A DNA stretch of 48,631 bases, taken from positions 1 to 48,631 of the forward strand of contig JALHPF010000038.1 of assembly GCA_022842595.1 (NCBI GenBank), read 5' to 3'. This document shows positions 42,243-48,631 of the stretch, one piece after another. Both the position numbers and the translations under genes were made by a program. The DNA comes from Rubrivivax sp. GTDB taxonomy: Bacteria > Pseudomonadota > Gammaproteobacteria > Burkholderiales > Burkholderiaceae_C. The notes under the pieces were generated by a model. That model made no database searches. It had not been told where the DNA came from and saw only the letters and a program-made list of their open reading frames with translations. Within the stretch, counting starts at the first letter, position 1. Each line of letters starts with the position of its first letter.

Positions 42243-43097
42243 TCATGGCGGCAGGGCTTCCAGTGTCGAAGCCGCCAGGCACAGGTCAGCCCACGCCTTG
42301 GCCTTCTCGCCGGGGCTGCGCAGCAGGTAGCTGGGGTGGTAGGTCACGACCACCGGGCGGCCGCCCATGCGGTGGACCTGGCCGCGCAGCTGGCCCAGTG
42401 GCGCGTCGGTGCGCAGCAAGGCCTGGGCGGCGTAGCGGCCCATCGCGAGGATGATGCGCGGCTGCAGCAGTTCGATCTGGCGCTGGAGGAACGGCGCGCA
42501 CTGCTGAAGCTCTGCCGGCAGCGGATTGCGATTCGACGGCGGCCGGCACTTCAGCGTGTTGGCGATGTAGGCCCGCTTCGCGGGGTCGCCGTCGGCATCG
42601 CGCGACAGCCCCAGCGTTTGCAGCATGGTGTCCAGCAGCTGGCCGGAGGCGCCGACGAAAGGTTCACCGCGCTTGTCCTCCTCGGCGCCTGGCGCCTCGC
42701 CGACGATCAGCCAGTGCGCCTGCAGGTGGCCGGTACCGAACACCGTCTGGGTGCGGCTTTCACACAGCCCGCAGGCCCGGCAGCCCGCCACGGCCTGGCG
42801 CAGCGCCGTCCAGTCGAGTGCGCCAGCATCGGCAGCAGCGGCTGGCTGCAGCACGGTCGGCGCGGCGACTGGCGCGGTGGTCGGCCGTGTCGGGGGTACC
42901 GGCCGGCCACGGGCCGCCAGGGCGGGGGCAAGGGCTTCGCCTCGGCCTGGGGCGTCCGGGCCGGGCTCGGGCTCGGGGTGCGATGAAGGCGCGAGTGCAG
43001 GCTCGGGTGAAGGCTCGGGTGAAGGCTCGGGTGAAGGCAGCCACAGGCGCAATCCCATGGCGCGCAGCATCTGCACCTGTCGATCGTTCCAGCTCAT
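42243..43097 (-). CDS. Uracil-DNA glycosylase, family 4 (iron-sulfur)
   Basis: Removes uracil from DNA. A 284-residue protein: residues 93-284 are a family 4 UDG with the cluster cysteines CRAC (Cys106, Cys109), Cys184 and Cys200, the catalytic GEAPGAEEDKRGEPFVG, NTLKCRPPSNRNP and VVVTYHPSYLLR. The first 90 residues are a flexible Pro/Glu/Ala-rich tail with a threefold SPEP repeat, preceded by a short helix (WNDRQVQMLRAMGL) that could bind a partner. The extension is longer than in most relatives. It is the last gene of a four-gene leftward operon, overlapping rimI by 4 bases. Confidence 0.92.
   Translation of the reverse strand: MSWNDRQVQMLRAMGLRLWLPSPEPSPEPSPEPALAPSSHPEPEPGPDAPGRGEALAPALAARGRPVPPTRPTTAPVAAPTVLQPAAAADAGALDWTALRQAVAGCRACGLCESRTQTVFGTGHLQAHWLIVGEAPGAEEDKRGEPFVGASGQLLDTMLQTLGLSRDADGDPAKRAYIANTLKCRPPSNRNPLPAELQQCAPFLQRQIELLQPRIILAMGRYAAQALLRTDAPLGQLRGQVHRMGGRPVVVTYHPSYLLRSPGEKAKAWADLCLAASTLEALPP
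43000..43035 (-). repeat. 12-base tandem repeat, three perfect copies
   Basis: GGCTCGGGTGAA is repeated three times exactly within the N-terminal tail of the uracil-DNA glycosylase gene, encoding the SPEP repeats. The unit is a multiple of three, so copy number can change without a frameshift. Confidence 0.85.
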
Positions 43098-43588
43098 GCT
43101 TCGCCTGCCGCCATGGACAAGCCCAGGCGCATCACGACTGCGTCTTCGCGGCCATTGGCGGCGGGGTAGTAGGCACGCCGCATGCCGACTTCGATGAAGC
43201 CGAAACGCCGGTACAGCGCCCGTGCCCGATGGTTGCTTTCGCGCACTTCCAGGAACAGCTGCGACAAGCCGCGGTCGCGGCCCAGTGCGCTGACCGCGTG
43301 CAGCAGGCCCAGCCCCAGGCCCTGGCCCTGCCATTCGGGGGCGACGGTGATGTTCAGCAGATGCAGTTCATCGACCCCGGCCAGGGCCACGTAGTAGCCG
43401 GCCAACGTCACCTGGCCAGCTTCCAGCACGTGCAGGACTTCAGCGGCATAGCCGGCGGCCAGCGAGTCGATGAAATTGCCGCGTGTCCAGGGAAAGCTGT
43501 AGGCGCGCGCTTCGATGGCGGCAACGGCGTCGACATCACGCACCGTCATCGCACGGCGGGTCTGCTGCGTCTGGGGCCGGGCGCTCAT
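43094..43588 (-). CDS. rimI: Ribosomal-protein-alanine N-acetyltransferase RimI
   Basis: A 164-residue GNAT acetyltransferase. RimI acetylates the N-terminal alanine of ribosomal protein S18. Order: MTVRDVDAVAAIEARAYSFP, WTRGNFIDSLAAGY, GVDELHLLNITVAPEWQGQG (start of the acetyl-CoA site), GLGLLHAVSALGRDRG, and FLEVRESNHRARALYRRFGF, with the typical N-x-A-x-x-L-Y-x-x-x-G-F motif. It ends near YYPAANGREDAVVMRL. It overlaps tsaB upstream and the glycosylase downstream by 4 bases each; tsaB-rimI adjacency is common in proteobacteria. The ATG at 43588 adds a 13-residue lead before the domain. Confidence 0.94.
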   Translation of the reverse strand: MSARPQTQQTRRAMTVRDVDAVAAIEARAYSFPWTRGNFIDSLAAGYAAEVLHVLEAGQVTLAGYYVALAGVDELHLLNITVAPEWQGQGLGLGLLHAVSALGRDRGLSQLFLEVRESNHRARALYRRFGFIEVGMRRAYYPAANGREDAVVMRLGLSMAAGEA

Positions 43589-44340
43589 GGCTGCTGGCCA
43601 CTTCCGGCCAGGCGGGACTCGCGGACGGCCTGGCGTTCGGCTGTGGTCTGCGCGACCTTGTCGCGCAGGTAGACCGGCAAGGCCGTTGCCGGGTCGATGG
43701 TCTTGCCGGCCTGCCAGGCTGCAGCGGCCAGGCGGGCGAGCGCCGCCGCGCGATCCAGTTCGGTATCGAACTGGCGTGGCCCTGGCTCGCTGCCTACTCG
43801 GTCGCCGAACGCCGACCAGGCCGACCCGGCACGCCAGGCGGGTGCGCCCGTGCCTGCCCAAGTGGCCAGCAGCGCCGGCAGGGTCAGCAAGCCCGGCGCC
43901 TGCACGATGTGCCAGCCGGCGGCTGTGTGAACGTAGCGGGCGGCATAGGCCTCGTCCATGCGTGCGTCCATCGCCACGGCGACATCGAAGACGGCGTCGG
44001 CCGGCACATTCGCCTGGGCTCGCGCGTCCTCGGCCACGATGAGCAGGCTGTCGATGGCCAGCAGCGGGCAGCCGAGCCCGTAGGCCAGCCCCTGCGCCAC
44101 GGCGCAGCTGGTGCGCAGGCCGGTGAACGCGCCCGGGCCCGCGCCGAAGGCCACCGCATCGAGCGCGCCCATGGCCAGCTGCGCCTGCGCCAGCAGCGCG
44201 TGGGCCTGGGGCAGCAGCTTGGCCGACGCCTTTGCGCCCCCGTCGCCGTTGCTGCACCACAGCCGGTCACCCTGCACCAGCGCCACGGCCAGCTGTTCGG
44301 TGGAGGTATCGAAAGCCAGCAGGGTTGGCGGCGTGTTCAT
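43585..44340 (-). CDS. tsaB: tRNA threonylcarbamoyladenosine biosynthesis protein TsaB
   Basis: Partner of TsaD in making the t6A37 modification of ANN-decoding tRNAs. The 251-residue protein begins with an ATG at 44340 (MNTPPTLLAFDTSTEQLAVA), the actin-like ATPase fold lacking the full active site. Family marks are LLPQAHALL, VAFGAGPGAFTGLRTSCAVA and AVAMDARMDEAYAARY. It is the second gene of the EamA-tsaB-rimI-UDG operon, with 4-base overlaps at both ends. TsaC, which makes the threonylcarbamoyl-AMP used in the same pathway, is at the right end of the window. Confidence 0.95.
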   Translation of the reverse strand: MNTPPTLLAFDTSTEQLAVALVQGDRLWCSNGDGGAKASAKLLPQAHALLAQAQLAMGALDAVAFGAGPGAFTGLRTSCAVAQGLAYGLGCPLLAIDSLLIVAEDARAQANVPADAVFDVAVAMDARMDEAYAARYVHTAAGWHIVQAPGLLTLPALLATWAGTGAPAWRAGSAWSAFGDRVGSEPGPRQFDTELDRAAALARLAAAAWQAGKTIDPATALPVYLRDKVAQTTAERQAVRESRLAGSGQQP

Positions 44341-45317
44341 GGCGCCACCGGCGCGGTGGCCAGCCGCGGGGCTGGCGCCGCCGCCCGCAGCCCGACGAGC
44401 AGGCCCAGCCCGACACACAGCAGGCCGCCGAGCGCGGCCATGCCCAGCGGCTCACCCAGCAGGGGCACGGCCGACAACGCGGCCAGCGGCGGCACCAGCG
44501 CCGTCAGCATCGTCGTCTTCAGCGGTCCGAAGGTCTGCACCACCTGGGTGTAGGCGAGGCCTGCCGCCAGCATGGCCAGGCCGCCCTGGTAGGTGGCCTG
44601 GAACACGATCTCGCCCCACGGCGCCTGGGCCAGCCGGCTGGGCACCCAGCCGGCGACGACACCCAGGCCGTACAGCGGCACGTAGCTCACCAGGCAGCCC
44701 AGCGCGATGGCGAGCGTCGCGTCGACAGCGCCCAGCCGCCAGCGCCGGCACATCACACCGTAGCTGGCCCAGGTGAGACTGGCGGCCATGAACAGCAGGT
44801 CGCCGATCCAGGTGTCGCCACCGTCGAAGGCCTGCATCAGGCTGGTGCCGCCGACGAGCAGGCCCCCGAGCGCGATCAGACCCAGGCCCAGCGCCCGCCC
44901 ACGGCTCAAGGCTTCGCCCAGCCACAGCCACGCCAGCAGGGCCGTCCAGAGCGGCAGCGAACCCGGCAGCAGCACGGCGGCATGGGCCACAGGTGCGAAA
45001 AAGAAACCGGAATAGGCCAGCATGCAATAGCCGATGCCGGCCGTGGCCGCCAGCGCCGCCCCGCGCCGCAGTGCCTGCGCGGGGCTGGCGCCCAGCCCGG
45101 CCTTCAACCGCGGCCAGCGCCAGGCCACGAGCGGCAGGACCAGCAGACCCGAGAACGCGAAGCGCAGCCAGGCGATGTCGAAAGGCGTGAGGTGGCGCGT
45201 TGCGCTGGAGCGGGCCACGAGGATGAACGAGGTCCAGATGAGCAGCACCGCGGCAGCGCACCACGCACCGGTCCGGAACGCGTGCCGCGACACGGACGCA
45301 ATCGGCGTGGAAGGCAT
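44337..45317 (-). CDS. EamA/DMT family transporter
   Basis: A 326-residue inner-membrane protein with about ten hydrophobic segments in two EamA repeats: the first from AWCAAAVLLIWTSFILVARS to LGLIALGGLLVGG, and the second from WIGDLLFMAASLTWASYGVM to LLVGLRAAA. The drug/metabolite exporter superfamily usually effluxes amino acids or other metabolites; the substrate is not predictable. I start at the ATG at 45317 (MPSTPIASVSRHAFRTG). It is the first gene of the operon leading into tsaB by a 4-base overlap, so it probably supplies the operon's promoter. dacB is divergent from it. Confidence 0.92.
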   Translation of the reverse strand: MPSTPIASVSRHAFRTGAWCAAAVLLIWTSFILVARSSATRHLTPFDIAWLRFAFSGLLVLPLVAWRWPRLKAGLGASPAQALRRGAALAATAGIGYCMLAYSGFFFAPVAHAAVLLPGSLPLWTALLAWLWLGEALSRGRALGLGLIALGGLLVGGTSLMQAFDGGDTWIGDLLFMAASLTWASYGVMCRRWRLGAVDATLAIALGCLVSYVPLYGLGVVAGWVPSRLAQAPWGEIVFQATYQGGLAMLAAGLAYTQVVQTFGPLKTTMLTALVPPLAALSAVPLLGEPLGMAALGGLLCVGLGLLVGLRAAAPAPRLATAPVAP

Positions 45318-45409
45318 GCGACCAAGTTTAGCCGTGCCATCATGGCGCTGCTGTGAGCCCGAGAACACTGAACCCGCACGCCGGGCATACCCCCTGCGAC
45401 CGCCACCTG

Positions 45410-46879
45410 ATGGCGCTTCAGGTGAGGCAGGCGAGCGCCCTTGCTTTTGCCCTGGGTCTCGCTCTGTCGCTTGCCCTTGCCTTGCCGATCACGGCCCAGG
45501 CCAAGCCGCGGGCCGACGAGGCCGAAGGCCGCCCCTTGCCGCCCGAAGTGAACGCGGCGCTGCTTCGCGCCCAACTGCCGTCATCGGCACTGTCGGTGGT
45601 GATTCACGATGCCGGCACCGGCGAGCGGGTGCTGGAGCGCCAGGCGCGCCAGCCGGTGAACCCGGCTTCGTTGATGAAGCTGCTGACGACCGCCGCAGCG
45701 CTGGACCGCCTGGGCCCTGCCTGGCAGTGGTCGACGCCCGTGCGGCTACGCGGAACCGTGCAGGCCGGCGTGCTGGAAGGCGACCTGCACATCCAGGGCA
45801 GTGGCGACCCCGGGCTGAGCCAGGAAAGGTTGTGGCTGCTGCTGCGCCGCGTCCAGCAGCTGGGCGTGCGCGAGATCCGCGGCGACATCGTGATCGATCA
45901 GGCCGCCTTTGCAGTGCCCGCGGCCGACGCCGCCAACTTCGACGGCGAACCCCTTCGCCCCTACAACGTGGGGCCTGCCGCCCTGATGTTGAACCTGCGC
46001 AGCCAGATCTACAGCTTCGTGCCCGACCCGACTGCGAAACTGGCGCGGGTGCTCGTCGAGCCACCGCTGGCCGACCACGCTGTCGACCGCAGCGTGCCGC
46101 TCGTGAACGGGCCCTGCGGCGACTGGCGCGCCGCGCTGAAGGCCGGCTTCGAGCCGACCCGCACGCACTTCGCCGGTAGCTACAGCGCGGCCTGCGGTGA
46201 ACTGAACTGGCCCGTGGCCGACCCCGAACCCGCCAGCTTCGACGCCCGGCTGCTTCGCGGCCTGTGGCGTGACCTGGGTGGCACGCTCGCCGGCAGCGTG
46301 CGCAACGGCCCGGCACCACCGGGCTTGGCACCGAGCTTCGAGTTTGCGTCGCGGCCGCTGCTGGACACGGTGCGGGACATCAACAAGTTCAGCAACAACC
46401 TGATGGCCCAGCAGCTGTTCCTGACACTGGCGCTGCAGGCCACGCCAGGCAGCCCGGCGACGCTGGAAGGAGCCCGCGAGACGCTGCGTTCCTGGTTGCA
46501 GGCGCGCCTCGGCGACGAGGCACGAGACATCGTCGTCGACAACGGCTCGGGCCTGTCACGCGACAACCGCATCAGCGCCCGCCTGCTGACGCAGGTGCTC
46601 GTGCAGGCCTACGACAGCCCGGTGATGAGCGAGCTGATGTCGTCGCTGCCGATCAGCGGCGTCGACGGCACCCTGCGGCGCAGCAAGGCCACCGCCGGTC
46701 GGGCGCATCTGAAAACCGGGTCGCTGCGCGACGTGGCCGGCGTGGCGGGCTACGTGCTGTCTAACAGCGGCCGGCGTTATGTGCTGGTGGCCATCGTCAA
46801 CCACGCCCAGGCCGGCGCAGCGCGGCCGGCGCTGGACGCGCTGGTGCAGTGGACCATGCGCGACGCCCCCCTGCGCTGA
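45410..46879 (+). CDS. dacB: D-alanyl-D-alanine carboxypeptidase/endopeptidase (PBP4, DacB type)
   Basis: A periplasmic low-molecular-weight penicillin-binding protein that trims or cleaves peptide crosslinks of peptidoglycan. From the ATG at 45410 (MALQVRQASALAFALGLALS) it has a signal peptide ending near AQAKP; 489 residues in all. The class C motifs are complete: SLMK (Ser87, Lys90), SNN (328-330) and KTG (435-437). The segment between the first and second motifs is long, as in the PBP4 family. An in-frame GTG at 45353 is an alternative start but adds a poor signal n-region. The ribosome binding site is weak. It is divergent from the EamA gene and followed by a hairpin. Confidence 0.93.
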   Translation: MALQVRQASALAFALGLALSLALALPITAQAKPRADEAEGRPLPPEVNAALLRAQLPSSALSVVIHDAGTGERVLERQARQPVNPASLMKLLTTAAALDRLGPAWQWSTPVRLRGTVQAGVLEGDLHIQGSGDPGLSQERLWLLLRRVQQLGVREIRGDIVIDQAAFAVPAADAANFDGEPLRPYNVGPAALMLNLRSQIYSFVPDPTAKLARVLVEPPLADHAVDRSVPLVNGPCGDWRAALKAGFEPTRTHFAGSYSAACGELNWPVADPEPASFDARLLRGLWRDLGGTLAGSVRNGPAPPGLAPSFEFASRPLLDTVRDINKFSNNLMAQQLFLTLALQATPGSPATLEGARETLRSWLQARLGDEARDIVVDNGSGLSRDNRISARLLTQVLVQAYDSPVMSELMSSLPISGVDGTLRRSKATAGRAHLKTGSLRDVAGVAGYVLSNSGRRYVLVAIVNHAQAGAARPALDALVQWTMRDAPLR

Positions 46880-46891
46880 GCGCCAGTCGAG

Positions 46892-46914
46892 GGCCGCACC
46901 CTTCAGGCGCGGCC
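46892..46914. terminator. Weak hairpin between convergent dacB and SGNH genes
   Basis: GGCCGC and GCGGCC pair around an 11-base loop between the two gene ends. The stem is short and there is no T tract, so termination is only a possibility. Confidence 0.3.
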
Positions 46915-46924
46915 ACGGGGTCGT

Positions 46925-47917
46925 TCAGAACGGGTTGCGCTGGGCCCGGTCCACGGCCAGCTGGGCCAGCTGCGCATGCCCGGCGGTTGCAATGCGGGTG
47001 TCGTCGGCCCAGAGATAGACCGCGGGATCGCCGCCGGTCACCAGAGTGGCTGTCGTGCACTGCGGCAGGGCCACGGTGCAGACGGGGTTGACGTTGTCGG
47101 CAATGCCGAAACTGGGGGGCGAGCGATCGATCGCCTGGAATTGCAGGTCGGCCTGCACCAGGCCCACGAACCGGCCGTCGAGCACGACGCTGACCCCCAG
47201 CTGTTCGTTGAACGCGGCGGTCAGATTGGTCAGGAATGCGGCCCGGTCGATGTCCTCGAACGCGCGCTTCTGGGCGCGGCCGAAGGGCGTGAGCCCCATG
47301 TCCGGCACGGTCGAGACCACCACCTTCACGCCCAGCCCCACGAGCCGGTTCACAGTCTGCGCCAGCACCCCGCCACGGCCGCGGGCATCGGCCAGCAGAC
47401 TGGCAGCGGAACGGGCCGGATACTGGCTGTAGAGCTCGAGAACGTCGTTCGCGCCGACCAGCACCGTCGCCAGATCCTTGTCGCGGAAGCCGCCGGCGGC
47501 CACCTGCGCCTCGACCTGCGCCGTCACGTCGCGGGCCTTGGCGCCAGCGCGTGCCAGCATGCGCGCATTGGTGTCGGGCAGGAACGTCGGATTGCATTCC
47601 GCGAAGGCAAAGCCATAGGCGCTGGCCACCTGCTGAACCCAGATGGGCTGCTGCGCGCAGTCGAGCCGGCCGCTGCTGTCCAGGGCGTTGACGGCGTACT
47701 TGCGACCGCCGGTTTCGAGCACGCTGGTTTCGTCGCCGAAGGCAAAGTAGCGCAACGGCTGGAAGGTCTCGACCTGCGACGTGCCGCCACCGCAGGCGGA
47801 CAGCAGAACCAGGCCGGCGACAGCCGCGGAGCGTGGCAGGAACGAACGGGGGAAGCGCAAGGACAGGCTCCGAACAAGTCGCTGAAGCAGGCGCTGGGCC
47901 TGGCTGCTGAGGATCAT
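46925..47917 (-). CDS. SGNH/GDSL-hydrolase-fold lipoprotein with altered active site
   Basis: A 330-residue lipoprotein. From the ATG at 47917 it has a basic lead (LLQRLVRSLSLRFPRS) and a lipobox LLSAC with Cys42 followed by GGG. The SGNH fold is visible: block I at FAFGDET (60-64), block III at VLVGANDV (Gly155, Asn157) and block V at WADDTRIATAGH (303-314). In the family block I is GDSL with the nucleophile Ser, and block V is DxxH. Here these positions are Glu63 and Arg308. Ser65 and His314 are nearby but shifted. It may be a non-catalytic binder, or it may belong to a variant subfamily. GGAG precedes the ATG. tsaC is 48 bases upstream on the same strand. Confidence 0.82.
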   Translation of the reverse strand: MILSSQAQRLLQRLVRSLSLRFPRSFLPRSAAVAGLVLLSACGGGTSQVETFQPLRYFAFGDETSVLETGGRKYAVNALDSSGRLDCAQQPIWVQQVASAYGFAFAECNPTFLPDTNARMLARAGAKARDVTAQVEAQVAAGGFRDKDLATVLVGANDVLELYSQYPARSAASLLADARGRGGVLAQTVNRLVGLGVKVVVSTVPDMGLTPFGRAQKRAFEDIDRAAFLTNLTAAFNEQLGVSVVLDGRFVGLVQADLQFQAIDRSPPSFGIADNVNPVCTVALPQCTTATLVTGGDPAVYLWADDTRIATAGHAQLAQLAVDRAQRNPF

Positions 47918-47965
47918 CGGGGCTCCGGGGAATCGGGAAATCGGTCGGGACAGGGGCAAGGGGGT

Positions 47966-48617
47966 TCAGGCGGCCGCGGCGCGCTGCAGCCGGTCGCGCA
48001 CACCGTCCCATTCAGGGCTGGTGGGCAGTTCCTCGACGAGGATGCAGTCCACGCCCAGCGCGTCGAATTCGCGCAAAACGCTGAAAAGCTCGTGGGCCGC
48101 CTCAGCGGCCGTTTCCGGCATCCGCCGCCAGGCCCTGACGGACCCTGCAGCGCCGGGCTCGCGCCGTGAATATACAGCGGCGCCCTGCGGCCCCTGGGGC
48201 AGCGCCGCCAGCGCCGGGCCCAAGGCGGCGGCCGGCAGCAGGCGAACGCTGGCCCCGGGGGCGTAGTGCGCCGCGAGTGTGCCTGGCGACCGTGGCGACA
48301 AGGCATCCTGGCCACCCAGCACCAGGCCGAGCTGCCATTCGAGCTGTTGGCGACCCAGCTGCCCGGGGCGCAGCAGCGAGGGCGGCTCGCGGGTGCAGTC
48401 GACGATGGCCGATTCGATCCCCACTTCGCAGGCACCGCCATCGAGCACCCACAGCGCGCTGCCGAATTCCTGCACGACATGGTCTGCCGTGGTGGGGCTG
48501 ACACGCCCGAACCGATTGGCACTGGGCGCTGCGACGCCGGCCACCCCCAGCGCCGCGGCCTCGCGCAGCAGCGCCAGCGCCACCGGGTGGGCGGGCATGC
48601 GCAGGCCGATGCTGGCC
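47966..48617 (-). CDS. L-threonylcarbamoyladenylate synthase (TsaC/Sua5 type), 5' end outside the window
   Basis: Makes threonylcarbamoyl-AMP from threonine, bicarbonate and ATP, the first step of tRNA t6A synthesis. The visible C-terminal part reads SIGLRMPAHPVALALLREA, PLVAPSANRFG-like VAAPSANRFGRVSPTTADHV, WVLDGGACEVGIESAIVDCT and SPGTLAAHYAP (start of the Sua5 extension), so it is the longer Sua5 form rather than short TsaC. The N-terminal nucleotide-binding part (KRP motif) is off the contig. The frame stays open to the last base, but 48618-48631 are adapter, so genomic coding ends at 48617. The stop is 48 bases before the SGNH gene. Confidence 0.93.
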
Positions 48618-48631
48618 AGATCGGAAGAGCA
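48618..48631. other. Illumina adapter sequence at the contig end
   Basis: The last 14 bases, AGATCGGAAGAGCA, are identical to the start of the TruSeq read-through adapter. They are not genomic. The assembly ends here in untrimmed adapter, so the right edge of the window is a true contig end. Confidence 0.93.

Noticed and set aside
43000..43035. Possible CRISPR-like array
   Set aside because: Three contiguous 12-base copies without spacers inside a coding region; it is a coding tandem repeat.

Overview
The window is GC-rich, densely packed chromosomal DNA from a betaproteobacterium. I place it in Burkholderiales, near the Rubrivivax/Leptothrix/Ideonella type; this is an inference. The support is a SAH riboswitch ahead of ahcY, two PEP-CTERM proteins, the dapF-DUF484-xerC block beside two lipid A-type acyltransferases divergent from metK, an slt / NDUFA9-like / GST / cca series, and a GC-rich palindromic repeat of a kind I associate with this order. 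Most genes are core housekeeping genes. I see no rRNA, tRNA, CRISPR array, insertion sequence or prophage. The last 14 bases (48618-48631) match the start of the Illumina TruSeq adapter, so the right edge is a contig end with untrimmed adapter.

Layout. 1-4828 is the loosest part: a partial phasin-like gene, a PEP-CTERM protein, a secreted alpha/beta hydrolase and an unrecognised 215-residue protein, separated by long stretches without a convincing gene. 4829-8521 has glmS, a divergent Lrp/AsnC regulator and rlmI. 9051-11012 is a membrane-anchored carotenoid-dehydrogenase-like flavoprotein. 11304-16470 runs leftward: two acyltransferases, a PEP-CTERM protein, dapF, DUF484 and xerC. 16673-25324 holds metK, ahcY (SAH riboswitch) and metF, interspersed with a GlcG-like protein, a metallo-beta-lactamase-fold hydrolase, a cation-efflux protein, a YcaQ-like glycosylase, a small HExxH protein and a HAD phosphatase. 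25497-30134 has ompW with an FNR-type box, an NTF2-flavin monooxygenase fusion, 5-formyl-THF cyclo-ligase, a DUF2917 protein and a divergent LysR regulator. 30200-35690 is slt, NDUFA9-like, GST, cca and a small zinc-ribbon membrane protein. 35709-39757 has DUF2905, a MidA-type methyltransferase and a folM-like/folB/ttcA/DUF4136 series. 39729-48617 has a DUF6279 lipoprotein, glmU, an EamA/tsaB/rimI/uracil-DNA glycosylase operon joined by 4-base overlaps, dacB, an odd SGNH lipoprotein and a partial tsaC.

How the genes work together. Several serve one-carbon and methyl metabolism: metK makes S-adenosylmethionine, ahcY clears S-adenosylhomocysteine under riboswitch control, metF supplies methyl-THF, and 5-FCL, folB and the FolM-like reductase feed the folate pool. 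Others build the envelope: glmS and glmU (UDP-GlcNAc), dapF (meso-DAP), two acyltransferases (lipid A), slt and dacB (peptidoglycan turnover), ompW and several lipoproteins. tsaB, tsaC, ttcA, cca, rlmI and rimI act on tRNA, rRNA or ribosomal protein.

I found no clear new multi-gene system. The best leads are a structured metK leader RNA, the small HExxH...EGxxE protein, a repeat insertion in the GlmS glutaminase domain, and an SGNH-fold lipoprotein that appears to lack its catalytic Ser and His.
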